A DNA stretch of 64,000 bases from Candidatus Enterococcus testudinis (GCF_002140915.1 NZ_NGKU01000001.1:3121003-3185002), one strand, 5' to 3'. Shown: positions 36,479-47,456, numbered from the stretch's first letter. Translations and numbers: made by a program. The notes: a model not told the origin generated them from the letters alone.

Positions 36479-36942
36479 TTCCTGTCTTCGTAACTTAATC
36501 GTTCTAGTATTGCATGGAGCAAATCTGCTCGTGTTCTATTTTCATAAGGAGAACGTCCTAGAACTGCTTTCGCGATTACAGTCAATAATAAATTGCCTTC
36601 TCGCTTGGACAGGATTCCTTCCTCATACAGCTTTTGAATAATCGCATACGCATCTTTTTCCGAAATCGTTTCATCAAATAATTGATTGATTTCTTTTAGA
36701 TAATGATGACTATCTGTGATTTTGACTTTTTCTATCCGAATGTATCCGCCCCCGCCTCGCTTGCTTTCAACGGTATAACCCCGCTGCACGGTAAAACGGG
36801 TATTGATGACATAATTTATTTGTGAGGGCACACAATTGAAAAGGTTGGCCATTTCTGCACGGCGAATTTCGATGATCTCGCTGTCTTCAAGGATTTTTTT
36901 CAAATAGGCCTCAATCAAATCGGAAGTGTTATGATGACTCAA
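36475..36942 (-). CDS. ctsR: Transcriptional repressor CtsR
   Basis: Class III heat-shock repressor, 155 aa. The N-terminal winged helix includes CVPSQINYVINTRFTVQRGY, and the glycine-rich wing RGGGGYIRI (near residue 63) is the temperature-sensing element of the family. The start is a TTG at 36942 with AGGGAGG 8 nt upstream. It is autoregulated with clpC from the promoter and operator just upstream. There is no mcsA-mcsB between ctsR and clpC, the usual two-gene layout of enterococci and lactic acid bacteria. Confidence 0.95.
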   Translation of the reverse strand: MSHHNTSDLIEAYLKKILEDSEIIEIRRAEMANLFNCVPSQINYVINTRFTVQRGYTVESKRGGGGYIRIEKVKITDSHHYLKEINQLFDETISEKDAYAIIQKLYEEGILSKREGNLLLTVIAKAVLGRSPYENRTRADLLHAILERLSYEDRK

Positions 36943-36954
36943 TTCATTTCCCTC

Positions 36955-36972
36955 CCTTGACTAATTCTGACC
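36955..36972 (-). promoter_or_regulatory. CtsR operator of the ctsR-clpC operon
   Basis: On the minus strand, GGTCAGA-ATT-AGTCAAG: two heptads in direct repeat 3 bp apart, matching RGTCAAA-NAN-RGTCAAA with two mismatches. It lies just downstream of the -10 and covers the likely start of transcription. Confidence 0.8.
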
Positions 36973-36975
36973 TTC

Positions 36976-37003
36976 ATTATACCCAAATTTCAGTCACTTG
37001 CAA
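36976..37003 (-). promoter_or_regulatory. ctsR-clpC promoter
   Basis: TTGCAA, 16 bp, TATAAT (36981-36976) on the minus strand. The -10 is perfect; the -35 has four of six consensus bases. Confidence 0.7.
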
Positions 37004-37085
37004 AGACGTACGCCTTTTAGAAGACGTTTACTAAAGGAATCTTTAAAGTCAAACAACAGATTGGCTGCTTTTGGGTCTGTTCAAC

Positions 37086-37136
37086 CGAAAAAAATCGATC
37101 GACGCCACGGATGATGATCCGAAGCTGTCGATCGAC
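37086..37136 (-). terminator. Terminator after pknB
   Basis: GTCGATCGA/TCGATCGAC outer stem with an inner CGGAT/ATCCG stem and a T-run on the minus strand. Confidence 0.85.
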
Positions 37137-37164
37137 ATATGATACACCTCACTCGATATACGCG

Positions 37165-39150
37165 TTACTCATCATCCGATTCAGTTGAACTGGTTGAGGG
37201 TTCCGTTGTTGAGTCAGAATTGGTTGAGGTACTGCTGCTTGATTCTTCTGGTTCTGGTCCTTTTGATATAGTGACTGTCACGGTTGATCCAACAGTGACC
37301 GATGTCCCTGCTCCGGGGGAAACTTTTGTTACTTGACCGGCAGGAGTATCACTGTAATCAGAAGCTTCTTCAATCTCGTACGATAAGCCAGCTTCATTCA
37401 AGTCCGCTTCAGCATCCGCTTGGTTCTTGCCGACGATCCTTGGTACATTGACCATTTCTTGTCCACTGCTGATCGTCAAAGTAATCGTTGTTCTAGAAGC
37501 AATAACTTCACCCCCTGATGCAGGGGCTTGTGCGATCACAGTTCCTGAAGGCTGATCACTGGAAGCATAAACAATCGAAATTTGGCTCGAAGCAACACCT
37601 TTGGAGGTTAAGTCCGCTTTGGCCGCGGCTTCAGTCATGCCATAATAATTGTCCATCTCAAAAGAAGCAGGTCCGCTGCTGACCACAAATGTGACTGTAT
37701 CATCTTTCGGTGAAACCTCTTCATCTTCTGCCGGAGATTGACTGATAATATCGCCTTCCGCTACTTCTTCGTCAGATTTGGTTTCCGATTTGATTTGATC
37801 TTCAGAGAACCCTTTATCGATTAATTCTGCTTTGACATCTTCAAAGGTTTGACCGGTATAGTCTTTGAAAGCAATCTTCTGAGTCCCCGTACTGATATAA
37901 ATGGTGACCGTCGCATTTCTTTTGACCTCATTGCCAGCTGGCGGATCGGTTTTGATGACTTGACCAATATCAATCTCGTCGTCAGCAATTTCTTCCACTT
38001 CATCCGCCACTTGCAATCCAGCATCCGTCAAAGTTGCACGGGCAGTCGTTTCAGTCTCTCCACGCACATCTGGGATCTCGACATCGCCTCGACCGCCGCC
38101 GAATAGAAAATATCCGCCGATTGCTAACATGGCTGCCACGACCAAGATTGGGAAGATCAACCACCATTTGCGTTTTTTCTTCTTCGGTTTCTCTTTGGTT
38201 TCTAGCTCAGGCTCTTCCACTGGTTCTGTTTCGACTGGTGCTGTGATTGCCGCTTCTTCGATCGGTGTGATCACCCGTGTTTCATCCATTAATGCATGAG
38301 GTGTCCATTTAGGCTCATTCAAGCGGTCTGGCGACAAGACGGTGGCCAAATCTTCATGCATCTCGTCTGCCGTCTTGTAGCGATCCGCTGGTTCTTTGGC
38401 AGTCGCTTTCAATACGACATTTTCAATTGATTGCGGGACATTCTTGTCATAAATTCGGATCGAAGGCATCTCATCTTGGAAATGTTTCAGCGCAATCGTT
38501 ACAGCCGATTCACCATCGAAAGGTACTTTACCTGTCAACATTTCATATAAAATGATCCCGATCGCGTAAATATCCGATTGATTGGTCGCCATACTGCCTC
38601 GGGCTTGTTCTGGTGACAGATAATGCACCGAACCTAGCATGGAGTTGGTTTGTGTGATAGAGGTTTCCGACAATGCGATCGCAATCCCAAAATCGGTGAT
38701 CTTCACCACGCCATCTTCGTTGATCAAAATATTTTGCGGTTTCAAGTCTCTATGAATGATGCGGTGCTGATGGGCCAAAGCGACTGCCGATAGAACTTGC
38801 TGAACGATATCGACCACTTGCAAGTAAGGTACTGGATAATGGGTTTGGATGTATCGTTTCAAATCCATGCCTTTGACATATTCCATCACCAAAAATTGCA
38901 TCCCATCTTCTTCACCTACATCGTAGACAGTGACAATATTAGGGTGCACCAATTCAGTAGCTGCCAATGCTTCCCGTTGAAAACGGCGAATCGCACTTTG
39001 GTCATTTTGAAAGTCAAAGCGCAAGACTTTGATCGCAACTTCGCGGTCTAAAATCAAATCATGCGCCAAAAAGACATTGGCCATACCACCACTACCGATG
39101 TTGCCGATGATCTTATAACGGCCATTGATTTTCTTGCCAATTTCTATCAT
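37165..39150 (-). CDS. pknB: PASTA-domain serine/threonine protein kinase (IreK/PrkC family)
   Basis: Eukaryotic-type membrane kinase, 661 aa, that senses cell-wall fragments. The kinase domain is at residues 1-270, with glycine loop [11 protein letters not shown], catalytic HRDLKPQN near residue 132 and DFG near 152. One membrane helix lies near residue 330-350, after a run of lysines. Four PASTA repeats follow (about 355-625) and a Ser/Thr-rich tail. In E. faecalis the homologue IreK controls cephalosporin tolerance. The start overlaps the phosphatase stop by 4 bp, so kinase and phosphatase are made together. Confidence 0.95.
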   Translation of the reverse strand: MIEIGKKINGRYKIIGNIGSGGMANVFLAHDLILDREVAIKVLRFDFQNDQSAIRRFQREALAATELVHPNIVTVYDVGEEDGMQFLVMEYVKGMDLKRYIQTHYPVPYLQVVDIVQQVLSAVALAHQHRIIHRDLKPQNILINEDGVVKITDFGIAIALSETSITQTNSMLGSVHYLSPEQARGSMATNQSDIYAIGIILYEMLTGKVPFDGESAVTIALKHFQDEMPSIRIYDKNVPQSIENVVLKATAKEPADRYKTADEMHEDLATVLSPDRLNEPKWTPHALMDETRVITPIEEAAITAPVETEPVEEPELETKEKPKKKKRKWWLIFPILVVAAMLAIGGYFLFGGGRGDVEIPDVRGETETTARATLTDAGLQVADEVEEIADDEIDIGQVIKTDPPAGNEVKRNATVTIYISTGTQKIAFKDYTGQTFEDVKAELIDKGFSEDQIKSETKSDEEVAEGDIISQSPAEDEEVSPKDDTVTFVVSSGPASFEMDNYYGMTEAAAKADLTSKGVASSQISIVYASSDQPSGTVIAQAPASGGEVIASRTTITLTISSGQEMVNVPRIVGKNQADAEADLNEAGLSYEIEEASDYSDTPAGQVTKVSPGAGTSVTVGSTVTVTISKGPEPEESSSSTSTNSDSTTEPSTSSTESDDE

Positions 39151-39887
39151 AGGCCCTCTCCTCCGACTTTGATCAGCAGCACGGTGATATTGTCTACGCC
39201 GCCTCTAGCGTTGGCTTGATCGATCAACTGTTGGACAGCAGATTCTAAGGCGGGTGTTTGTTCGATCGTCTCGGCGATTTCTTGGTCGGAAACCATGTTG
39301 GTCAAGCCATCGGAACAAAGCAATAAATAGTCCTGCGCCCCGAAGAAGTGGATTGCCACATCGACTTCCACTTCACTAGGCATCCCGACAGAACGGGTCA
39401 AGACGTTTTTTCTTGGATGATTCAAAGCCATTTCGGCTGTGATCTGACCCGATTTAACCAACTCATTGACCAACGAATGGTCTTCGGTGATTTGGGTCAA
39501 CGTCTGATTACGCAGCAAATACGCACGACTGTCCCCGACGTTGGCGATGGTAAATTGGTCACCAAAAAGGGCGACGGCAATGATCGTGGTTCCCATCCCG
39601 CTGAGTTCTTCTTGGGTTTGGCCCTTTTGATAGATTGCCTGGCTTTCTTGCTGGATCTTTTGGATGAGCCATTGGGCAGTTTTTTCACTATCGGTCAACG
39701 TCGTTTGTTCCCAAGCTGTACCGATCTCACTGACCGCTTGTCGACTGGCTACATCGCCGGCGCGATGGCCGCCCATGCCATCAGCCAGTAATGCCAATGT
39801 GATATTGGCTTTGTTGACATAGGTTGCTGCAAAGTCTTGGTTCGTGTTGCGCCGTTTACCGACATCTGATTGAAAACGTATCTCCAA
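39147..39887 (-). CDS. stp: PP2C-family protein phosphatase (IreP/Stp)
   Basis: Mn/Mg-dependent Ser/Thr phosphatase, 246 aa. Metal-binding motifs are visible in order: [11 protein letters not shown] near residue 10, [16 protein letters not shown] near 34, VGDSRAYLL near 117, and CSDGLTNMV and [10 protein letters not shown] toward the end. It reverses phosphorylation by the adjacent PASTA kinase. It is co-transcribed downstream of rsmB (14-bp gap). Soluble; no membrane segment. Confidence 0.95.
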   Translation of the reverse strand: MEIRFQSDVGKRRNTNQDFAATYVNKANITLALLADGMGGHRAGDVASRQAVSEIGTAWEQTTLTDSEKTAQWLIQKIQQESQAIYQKGQTQEELSGMGTTIIAVALFGDQFTIANVGDSRAYLLRNQTLTQITEDHSLVNELVKSGQITAEMALNHPRKNVLTRSVGMPSEVEVDVAIHFFGAQDYLLLCSDGLTNMVSDQEIAETIEQTPALESAVQQLIDQANARGGVDNITVLLIKVGGEGL

Positions 39888-39901
39888 TTTCTTTCACCTC
39901 G

Positions 39902-41260
39902 TTACTTTTTGCGCAGACAACTGATAAAAAAGCCATCTGTCATAAAATCTTGCGGATAGATCGTCAATAAGCCTTCTTTGATTGATGACGCAACCAATGG
40001 GTCCACATTGATTTCGTGTAACTCAAATTCAGGGTGGTCAGCCAAAAAGCCAGCCACGACTTGTTGGTTTTCTTCTGCAAGAATCGTGCATGTGCTGTAC
40101 ACCATTATACCCGATTTTTTCAGCGTTGGGGCAACACTTTCCAAAATTGCCCGTTGAATGACCGGCAAGCGCGCGAAATCAGCAGCTGTCTTATTGTACT
40201 TGATATCCGGCTTGCGGCGCATCAATCCTAAGCCAGAGCAAGGGGCATCAACCAAAATCCGATCAAAGGATTCCGCTGGAAATGTGTCAGCAACTTTGCG
40301 GGCATCTAAGACCATTGCTTCGACGCGTGCAGCAAGATCCAAACGATCCGCATTTTGCTGGATCAGTTTGACTTTGTGTTCATGGATATCCAATGCTGTC
40401 ACTTGGCCGCCTGCTTCTTCGGACAAGAAAGAAGCGATATGCGTTGTCTTGCCTCCAGGAGCAGCACAAGCATCCAAAACTTTATGTTCAGGGGCAATCT
40501 GCAAAGCAGGTGCCACCAGCATTGAACTTTCATCTTGAATGGTCAGTAAGCCTGCTTTATACAAGGACGAACCGGCCAAGAAGCCTTTGTCCGCGACAAT
40601 CCCATAAGGCGAGATCTCACTTGGTCGGGCATCGATGCCTTCTTCTTGTAATTGTGCGATGGCTTCTTTCTGAGAGATGCGGGTCAAATCAATGCGCCCG
40701 CTGGCATGGTTGGGTTCAAATAATGAATAGCCCAACTCTCGTGTCTCATCGATACCGATTTGATCGACCAATTGTTCTGTAAGCCATTTGGGCATACTGA
40801 TTTCTGTTGCCAAGCGTTTCAGTGGTTTTTTGAGCACCTTGACCGCTGGTACTCCTTTTCTTTGAACATTACGCAAAACACCATTGACGAATTTGCCTGT
40901 GCCCGGATTGCCTTTGGCTTTGGCGATATCTACAGCTTCATGGATAATGGCGTGATCAGGTACTTTATCTAAATACAATAATTGATACAAGGACAACCGC
41001 AGCAAAGATTTGACCCATGTTTCTACTTTTTTGGCATCCTTGATGAAATGTTCCAAGTAAAAATCAAGCAGGATCTGCCGGCTGACTGTACCATAGACCA
41101 ATTCTGTCAACAGACGGCCATCTTTGCTGTTCAAACGCCCCTGATTGATCAATTCACGCAACAAAAGATTGGAATAAGCGCCGCCCTTTTCGATCCGCAA
41201 CAAAGCATCCAATGCAACATAACGGACCGTATATTGAATATCTCCTACATCACGCTTCAT
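39902..41260 (-). CDS. rsmB: 16S rRNA (cytosine-967-C5) methyltransferase
   Basis: The protein has 452 aa. An N-terminal NusB-like RNA-binding domain (about 1-140) is joined to an SAM methyltransferase of the NOL1/NOP2/Sun group. SAM-binding CAAPGGKTTHIAS is near residue 266, DAPCSGLGLMRRKPD near residue 335 and the catalytic cysteine in YSTCTI near residue 390. The ATG overlaps the last codons of fmt (translation coupling). It is part of the priA-def-fmt-rsmB-stp-pknB run common in Firmicutes. Confidence 0.95.
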   Translation of the reverse strand: MKRDVGDIQYTVRYVALDALLRIEKGGAYSNLLLRELINQGRLNSKDGRLLTELVYGTVSRQILLDFYLEHFIKDAKKVETWVKSLLRLSLYQLLYLDKVPDHAIIHEAVDIAKAKGNPGTGKFVNGVLRNVQRKGVPAVKVLKKPLKRLATEISMPKWLTEQLVDQIGIDETRELGYSLFEPNHASGRIDLTRISQKEAIAQLQEEGIDARPSEISPYGIVADKGFLAGSSLYKAGLLTIQDESSMLVAPALQIAPEHKVLDACAAPGGKTTHIASFLSEEAGGQVTALDIHEHKVKLIQQNADRLDLAARVEAMVLDARKVADTFPAESFDRILVDAPCSGLGLMRRKPDIKYNKTAADFARLPVIQRAILESVAPTLKKSGIMVYSTCTILAEENQQVVAGFLADHPEFELHEINVDPLVASSIKEGLLTIYPQDFMTDGFFISCLRKK

Positions 41261-42203
41261 ACGTACCTACCTTCTCGCCAACTTGCACCTGTTGTCCACT
41301 ACCATTCAAAAAGGCAGCGATGTCTTGTTGTCCTTTGCCTGCAGGCTGCAAAGAGTCGATGGCTAAAACGCTCCCTGATCCGCATGCGATTTTCAATGAT
41401 TTTTTGCCGCGTTCAATAATCGTTCCTGGCGCAGCAGTTGTGGTTTCAGCCACAGGGGATACTGACCAAATCTTCCACCGCTGCTCTTGATACATCGTAA
41501 AGGCGATGGGCCATGGACGCATCCCTCTGACCTGGGCATCGATTTGTTGGGCTGTTTTGTTCCAGTCAATGGCTTCTTGTTCACGACTGATATTTGGTGA
41601 ATAAGTGACGTATGCTTCATCTTGTGGCGTGGGTGTTAATTCTTTCGACAAGATTTTTGGCAATGTTTGGAGCAGCAAGTCTTTGCCTAGTGCACTTAAT
41701 TTATCGAACATCGTGCCGACATCATCTTGCGGGGTGATTGGCAAACGTTCTTGCGCAAAAATCCCACCTGCATCCATCTTCTTGATCATCTCCATGATCG
41801 TCACGCCAGTTTCTTGGTCGCCTTCCATAATGGCATAGTGGACGGGTGCGCCGCCACGGTATTTAGGCAATAGCGACGCATGAACATTCAACGCACCATA
41901 CTTCGGTACAGCTAATAAAGCGCTTGGCAGAAATTGACCAAAGGCAGCTGTGATCAATAAATCTGGCGCCAATGCTTTGATTTGATCCATTTCAGGCGAG
42001 CCGCTGATTTTTTCTGGTTGTAAAACAAGCAAGCCGTGTTTTTGGGCTGCTGCTTTGACAGGTGTTGGTGTAATGATTTTTTTGCGGCCGACGGGTCGAT
42101 CAGGTTGCGTGACAACTGCAGCGATTTCATAGCCTGCATCTAACAGGCCTTCAAGAATGGGTACAGAAAAAGCCGGTGTACCCATAAAGACGATTTTAGT
42201 CAT
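41250..42203 (-). CDS. fmt: Methionyl-tRNA formyltransferase
   Basis: Formylates initiator Met-tRNA with 10-formyl-THF. The protein has 317 aa, the normal two-domain length. The N-terminal catalytic domain has HASLLPKYRGGAPVHYAI near residue 110, with the catalytic Asn/His/Asp set, and ETGVTIMEM after it. The C-terminal domain contains GMRPWPIAFT. It overlaps def by 8 bp, so formylation and deformylation enzymes are made from one message. Confidence 0.97.
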   Translation of the reverse strand: MTKIVFMGTPAFSVPILEGLLDAGYEIAAVVTQPDRPVGRKKIITPTPVKAAAQKHGLLVLQPEKISGSPEMDQIKALAPDLLITAAFGQFLPSALLAVPKYGALNVHASLLPKYRGGAPVHYAIMEGDQETGVTIMEMIKKMDAGGIFAQERLPITPQDDVGTMFDKLSALGKDLLLQTLPKILSKELTPTPQDEAYVTYSPNISREQEAIDWNKTAQQIDAQVRGMRPWPIAFTMYQEQRWKIWSVSPVAETTTAAPGTIIERGKKSLKIACGSGSVLAIDSLQPAGKGQQDIAAFLNGSGQQVQVGEKVGTYEA

Positions 42204-42687
42204 GGTCGTGTTCCTCCATATATTTTTCTAGGTCTTCTTCTGGAATACGTTCAATCAGTTTATCGGTAAACAATACACCGTTCAAGTGATCGATTTCATG
42301 CTGCATGGCACGGGCCAAATAGCCGAATGCTTCGACTTCCATTTCTTCCCCTTCACGGTCATAGTAGCGGACAGTGATCTCATCGGCACGCTTCACCGTT
42401 CCAAAGGTATGGGGAATACTTAGGCAACCTTCAACATCTAACGTTTCTCCTTTGGCTGTGACGATTTCTGGATTGATCAATTCAAACCGATCCTCTTCAT
42501 CCACTTCAACGATAGCCACTTGCAGATTTTTGCCCACTTGGGGGGCAGCAATACCGATGCCATCGTGGGCAATCATGGTTTCATAAAGATCATCTAGCAG
42601 TTGGACCAGTTCGTCTGTGATCACGGATACTGGTTTGGCTTTGCGACGAAGACGTTCGTCGGGATGTAAAATAATTGGATAGCGCAT
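42196..42687 (-). CDS. def: Peptide deformylase
   Basis: Metalloenzyme that removes the formyl group from new proteins. The protein has 163 aa. The three conserved motifs are present: GIGIAAPQVG near residue 43, EGCLSIP near 90 and MQHEIDHLNG near 129, whose Cys and two His bind the metal, with Glu catalytic. The length and motif 1 fit the standard (type 1-like) deformylases. It follows priA by 10 bp. Confidence 0.97.
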   Translation of the reverse strand: MRYPIILHPDERLRRKAKPVSVITDELVQLLDDLYETMIAHDGIGIAAPQVGKNLQVAIVEVDEEDRFELINPEIVTAKGETLDVEGCLSIPHTFGTVKRADEITVRYYDREGEEMEVEAFGYLARAMQHEIDHLNGVLFTDKLIERIPEEDLEKYMEEHDHD

Positions 42688-42697
42688 AATTTCTCCT

Positions 42698-45100
42698 CTA
42701 AATAAAATTCAACGGCTCTTGGTCAATCGAAACATACAGCCCTTTGCGCTGATCGATTTGACTTTGATCCAACAGACGGGTCAACATTGCTGGTAATTGC
42801 GGTTCCTGTTTATATTTAATGATCAGCTGATAGTAATAGCGATTTTTGATTCGTAAAATCGCACTTGGTGCCGGCCCCAATAAGACACTTTCTGGTGACA
42901 GCTCTTGTTTGAGGTCGCGGGCGATAGCAAACATTTTTTGCGCAGCTACCTGTTCTTCCGGGTGGCTGCAGGTGATTTTAACGGTATAAAAGTAGGGTGG
43001 ATACCCGCTTTGATGGCGGACCCACATTTCTTTTTGATAAAAGTCTTCGTAATCTTGGGTCTGAGCCAATTGGATCGCATAATGTTCTGGATTGAAGGTT
43101 TGGATCACCACTTCACCAGTTTTTTCTGCGCGACCGGCGCGACCGCTGACTTGGGTCAGCAGTTGGAACGTCCGCTCGCTTGAACGAAAGTCCGGCAAGT
43201 TTAGGGCGGTATCCGCATTCAACACACCGACCAAGGTGATATCAGGAAAGTCCAGCCCTTTGGCGATCATTTGTGTACCCAGCAAAATATCCGCTTTCTT
43301 TTCACCAAATGCCGTCAAGATTTTCTCATGGGCGCCTTTTTTGCGGGTCGTATCGACATCCATTCTCAGTACCCGTGCTTCCGGAAACAATTCCTTCAGC
43401 TCTTCTTCGACTTTTTGCGTACCTGTACCGTAATAGCGAATCTTGTCTGCTTGGCAATTGGGGCAACGATGAGGAATATGCTCCTCGTGGCCACAATAAT
43501 GGCAGCGCATCGTTTTGGTATCCATATGCAAGGTCAAAGAAATATCGCAGTTCGGGCAAGGTAAGACGTATCCGCAATCGCGACACATCACAAAAGAAGA
43601 ATAGCCTCGACGATTCAACAGCAAGACGATTTGTTCTTGACGCGCCAAACGATCAACGATTTTTTCTTGCAGCAATCGTGAAAAGGTTTGGTATTGCTTT
43701 TGGGCAAATTCGGTCCGCATGTCGACAACTTCAATAGTCGGCAGTTGCGCATTGGCTTTGGCCCGTTGGTTCAATCGCAACAGCTGATAGACGTTTTTTT
43801 GCGCGCGAGCCCGTGACTCCAATGAAGGCGTTGCACTACCCAACACCACAGGACAGTGGTGGTACGCCCCACGCCAAATCGCTAGATCTCGGGCATGGTA
43901 GCGAGGTGCTTCTTCTTGTTTGTACGTTGCCTCATGCTCTTCATCAACGATGATCAAACCAATGTTTTTTAATGGGGCAAAAATAGCTGAACGAGCGCCA
44001 ACCACGACTTGTGCTTCTCCCCGTTCGATTTTACGCCACTCGTCATATTTCTCTCCTTGCGACAGACCACTATGCAAGACGGCTACCGCATCGCCTAATC
44101 GGCTTTTGAAACGTTCCACCATCTGAGGTGTCAAGGCGATTTCCGGAACCAGCATGATGGCTGTTTTCCCTTGCTGCAGCAATTGAGCAATCGTTTGGAG
44201 ATAGACTTCGGTTTTGCCGCTGCCAGTGATTCCTTCCAGCAAAAAGGTCTGGGGCTGCTGGTTTTGAACCGCTGTTGAAATGGCGGTCACGGCGGCCACT
44301 TGGTCCGTATTTAATGCAAGTGGGGTGGTTTTTTGAAAGTCATGATCCTTGAAGGGATCTCGATAGGCTTCCACTTCTGTCAAGGTCAACCAACCTTCTG
44401 CTTCCCCTTGATTCAAGACAGCGGTCGAAATACCATTTTCGGTAAAAAAGGAAACCGGCAGATAGGCTTCCTTTGACAAAATCTGTAAGAGGGCTGCTTT
44501 GCGGGTTGATCCCTTGCGCAACTGATCAATGGCCTCAGGGATCGTTGCTGGATCGATTTGCCGCTGTACATAGCGGATCATTTTGGCCTTGTTCTTATTT
44601 TTGACTAAGTATTGTACTTCCACTACTGCAGCTGCCCGCAATGGTTTTAATTGCGGCAGCAGACCTGCTTCCTCCGCCTCTTGCCAGCTGAGAGTGCCGC
44701 TTTCTGGAAAATAGCTGCGGATCTGATGGGTTTTATCTAATAAGACGATTTGCTTTTGATATTCGGCCTTCATGACACTTGGCAGCATCGTTTGCAGGCA
44801 AGTGATTTTGAAGGCGAATGTGGTTTGCTTCATGTGGTCCGCAAGTTGGAGCAACTCGTCATTGACAACAGGAGAGAGATCCAATAAACGGGTAATGGGT
44901 TTCAATGGCTGGTCAACATTAGATACGTCGGATAGTCCGACGACGAATCCTTGGATATGTCGATCGCCTTGGCCAAAAGGAACCTCCACCCGCATCCCGG
45001 TTTCGATGACAGCTTGTAATTCAGTGGGTATTTCATATGTAAAAGGTTGATCGGTCTGCATCGTGGGTACATCCACGATAACTTCTGCTATGTGCGTCAT
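42698..45100 (-). CDS. priA: Primosomal protein N' (replication-restart helicase)
   Basis: Restarts stalled replication forks. The protein has 800 aa. The N-terminal DNA-binding domain is followed by the SF2 helicase core: Walker A EGITGSGKTE near residue 290 and DEEH near residue 392. Four paired cysteine motifs (CRDC, CPNC, CHYC, CPNC) near residues 510-560 bind zinc. The C-terminal helicase lobe has SGRAGRAEKTGEV. It is the first gene of the def-fmt-rsmB-stp-pknB run. A terminator upstream separates it from rpoZ. Confidence 0.97.
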   Translation of the reverse strand: MTHIAEVIVDVPTMQTDQPFTYEIPTELQAVIETGMRVEVPFGQGDRHIQGFVVGLSDVSNVDQPLKPITRLLDLSPVVNDELLQLADHMKQTTFAFKITCLQTMLPSVMKAEYQKQIVLLDKTHQIRSYFPESGTLSWQEAEEAGLLPQLKPLRAAAVVEVQYLVKNKNKAKMIRYVQRQIDPATIPEAIDQLRKGSTRKAALLQILSKEAYLPVSFFTENGISTAVLNQGEAEGWLTLTEVEAYRDPFKDHDFQKTTPLALNTDQVAAVTAISTAVQNQQPQTFLLEGITGSGKTEVYLQTIAQLLQQGKTAIMLVPEIALTPQMVERFKSRLGDAVAVLHSGLSQGEKYDEWRKIERGEAQVVVGARSAIFAPLKNIGLIIVDEEHEATYKQEEAPRYHARDLAIWRGAYHHCPVVLGSATPSLESRARAQKNVYQLLRLNQRAKANAQLPTIEVVDMRTEFAQKQYQTFSRLLQEKIVDRLARQEQIVLLLNRRGYSSFVMCRDCGYVLPCPNCDISLTLHMDTKTMRCHYCGHEEHIPHRCPNCQADKIRYYGTGTQKVEEELKELFPEARVLRMDVDTTRKKGAHEKILTAFGEKKADILLGTQMIAKGLDFPDITLVGVLNADTALNLPDFRSSERTFQLLTQVSGRAGRAEKTGEVVIQTFNPEHYAIQLAQTQDYEDFYQKEMWVRHQSGYPPYFYTVKITCSHPEEQVAAQKMFAIARDLKQELSPESVLLGPAPSAILRIKNRYYYQLIIKYKQEPQLPAMLTRLLDQSQIDQRKGLYVSIDQEPLNFI

Positions 45101-45182
45101 CTCTGCTCCTCCTTTAGGCTCTATTTTACTAAATAGCGGTCTATTTGTCTGTATCCCTTACAAAAATTTAACGATCAGCAAA

Positions 45183-45217
45183 ACAAATAAAAAGCCGGAA
45201 CACAGGCGTGCTCCAGC
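45183..45217 (-). terminator. gmk-rpoZ terminator
   Basis: GCTGGAGCAC-gcct-GTGTTCCGGC (two G-U pairs) and a T-rich tail on the minus strand, 9 bp past the rpoZ stop. Confidence 0.8.
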
Positions 45218-45225
45218 TGTTTTGT

Positions 45226-45531
45226 TTAAAGCTTTTGTTCGTCACGAATGCGCGCTTCTAATTCTTTTTGTTCTTGATCTTTTTGCGCTTTGCGTTCTTC
45301 TTGTTCCATCTTCAAACGGGCACGTTTGATTTCAGGATGCGGATCATTCACGACCATTTCTGCTTCGATTTCTTCTAATGCTTGGCCAACGCTTTTGACT
45401 GAGTCAAAAGATTCTAATGTTGCTTGGGCACCGGCATCTAGCTCATGGGCACGTTTGCTGGCTAAGATCACCAATGAATATTTTGAATTGACACGATCCA
45501 ACAATGAATCGATTGAAGGTTTTAACATCAT
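45226..45531 (-). CDS. rpoZ: RNA polymerase omega subunit
   Basis: Small RNA-polymerase assembly subunit, 101 aa. The conserved first half is plain: [20 protein letters not shown] and ASKRAHEL. The second half is a charged coiled segment rich in Glu, Lys and Gln, as in other enterococci. It lies 5 bp after gmk, the standard gmk-rpoZ pair. Confidence 0.95.
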   Translation of the reverse strand: MMLKPSIDSLLDRVNSKYSLVILASKRAHELDAGAQATLESFDSVKSVGQALEEIEAEMVVNDPHPEIKRARLKMEQEERKAQKDQEQKELEARIRDEQKL

Positions 45532-45536
45532 TATTC

Positions 45537-46163
<627 letters not shown>

Positions 46164-46277
46164 TCACTGACATTTGCTTAACGTCTATTTTGCACTTTTT
46201 TTCAGCAACTTTCAAGAACTACTTTATTATAATGGGAATTTTATGAAATAGCTAGTCCCTAGTCTGCAGGATTCTCA

Positions 46278-46559
46278 TCAAAAGCCCATATTGCTCAATG
46301 TATTGATGACGCCAGCCAACTCATCTTTGGCTGTAATAGCTTTTTCAGTTGGATCTGCCACTTCTTGACAATCGATACGTACGATATAGCGTCGATTCAG
46401 TGAAACAGCATCGCCATTCACGAGAATATGCAAAAAATCTGCTTCGATAGCTGCACACGCATCTTGCCAAGCGTCGAAATTTGGTTTGTCCGAAGGGATA
46501 CTCCGTTTGATAATGCTTTTGCCGCTTAATTCATGGAAAGTGATATCGTAATATGTCAT
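46278..46559 (-). CDS. Unknown 93-aa protein
   Basis: A small acidic protein that I do not recognise. No signal or membrane segment is present. It contains paired beta-like stretches (YYDITFHELSG, HILVNGDAVSLNRRYIVRID) and a short C-terminal helix. AGGAGG lies just upstream of the ATG and it begins 12 bp after yicC ends, so it is probably co-transcribed. Phyletic spread cannot be judged from the sequence. Confidence 0.6.
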   Translation of the reverse strand: MTYYDITFHELSGKSIIKRSIPSDKPNFDAWQDACAAIEADFLHILVNGDAVSLNRRYIVRIDCQEVADPTEKAITAKDELAGVINTLSNMGF

Positions 46560-46571
46560 GGTTGTTTCCTC

Positions 46572-47456
46572 CTATTCAATATTTTGCACTTGTTCTCTGA
46601 TTTTCTCGATAATTGTCTTCATTTGGACCACCTGATTCTTGATGGTGATGGCACCTGATTTTGAGCCGATAGTATTGACCTCACGATTCATTTCTTGGAT
46701 CAAAAAATCCAACTCCCGACCCACCGGTGTTTCAGTGGCCAATAATTTCGACATTGTGTTCAAATGGATACCCAAACGATCGATTTCTTCATGGATATCC
46801 CCTCGTTCCAATAACAAAGCCATTTCTGTCAGCAAACGCTCTTGATCAACGGTCTCTCCAAGATAGGCGGTTAGCTTTTTCTCAAAGCGGGCTTGATAAT
46901 CGGCTTCATAGATGGCCACAAATGCTGCCAACTCTGTCAGTTTATCTTGCAGTTGTTGCTGGTTCTCTTGTAAGACATGCAAGATACCGGCCCCTTCCAC
47001 TTGGCGACTGCTTTCAATAGCCGATAACGCATCCGTCAATGCAGCCAGGACACCCGTTGCCAGTTGACTCTCCTCTGGTTCGATTTCCGTTACTGATAAA
47101 AAAGCCTCATGGGTCAAAAATTGTTCTAATACCTTTTCTTTAGGGAAATTTGTGAGACCAAAACGCTGCTGTGCTTCTGTTTCAACTTCAGCCATCACCG
47201 CAGACAACAGATCCCATTGAATACTGATCTGTTTTTGCTGCGTCACTGCTTCTTTGATCGTCACATACAGTTCGATCCGTCCCCGTTGCAAGGTCTGCTT
47301 GATTTGCTGCCGAATAATGCCTTCGATGGTATTCAACTGTTTGGGCATGCGTAACTGTAAGTCAAAAAAGCGCTGATTGACACTTTTGATCTCTACTTCG
47401 ATTTGGCCGGCCGCTGTTTCTGCGCTGCCTTTACCGAAACCCGTCATACTTTTCAT
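46572..47456 (-). CDS. YicC-family endoribonuclease
   Basis: The protein has 294 aa from the ATG at 47456 (GAGAGG upstream; longer frames add a tail unlike the family). It begins MKSMTGFGKGSAE, the YicC/YloC hallmark, and ends EKIREQVQNIE. The C-terminal half has LLERGDIHEEIDRL and FLIQEMNREVNTIGSKS, the DUF1732 signature. Homologues (E. coli YicC, B. subtilis YloC) are endoribonucleases. In B. subtilis the gene neighbours gmk, as here, with one small unknown gene between. Confidence 0.9.
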   Translation of the reverse strand: MKSMTGFGKGSAETAAGQIEVEIKSVNQRFFDLQLRMPKQLNTIEGIIRQQIKQTLQRGRIELYVTIKEAVTQQKQISIQWDLLSAVMAEVETEAQQRFGLTNFPKEKVLEQFLTHEAFLSVTEIEPEESQLATGVLAALTDALSAIESSRQVEGAGILHVLQENQQQLQDKLTELAAFVAIYEADYQARFEKKLTAYLGETVDQERLLTEMALLLERGDIHEEIDRLGIHLNTMSKLLATETPVGRELDFLIQEMNREVNTIGSKSGAITIKNQVVQMKTIIEKIREQVQNIE

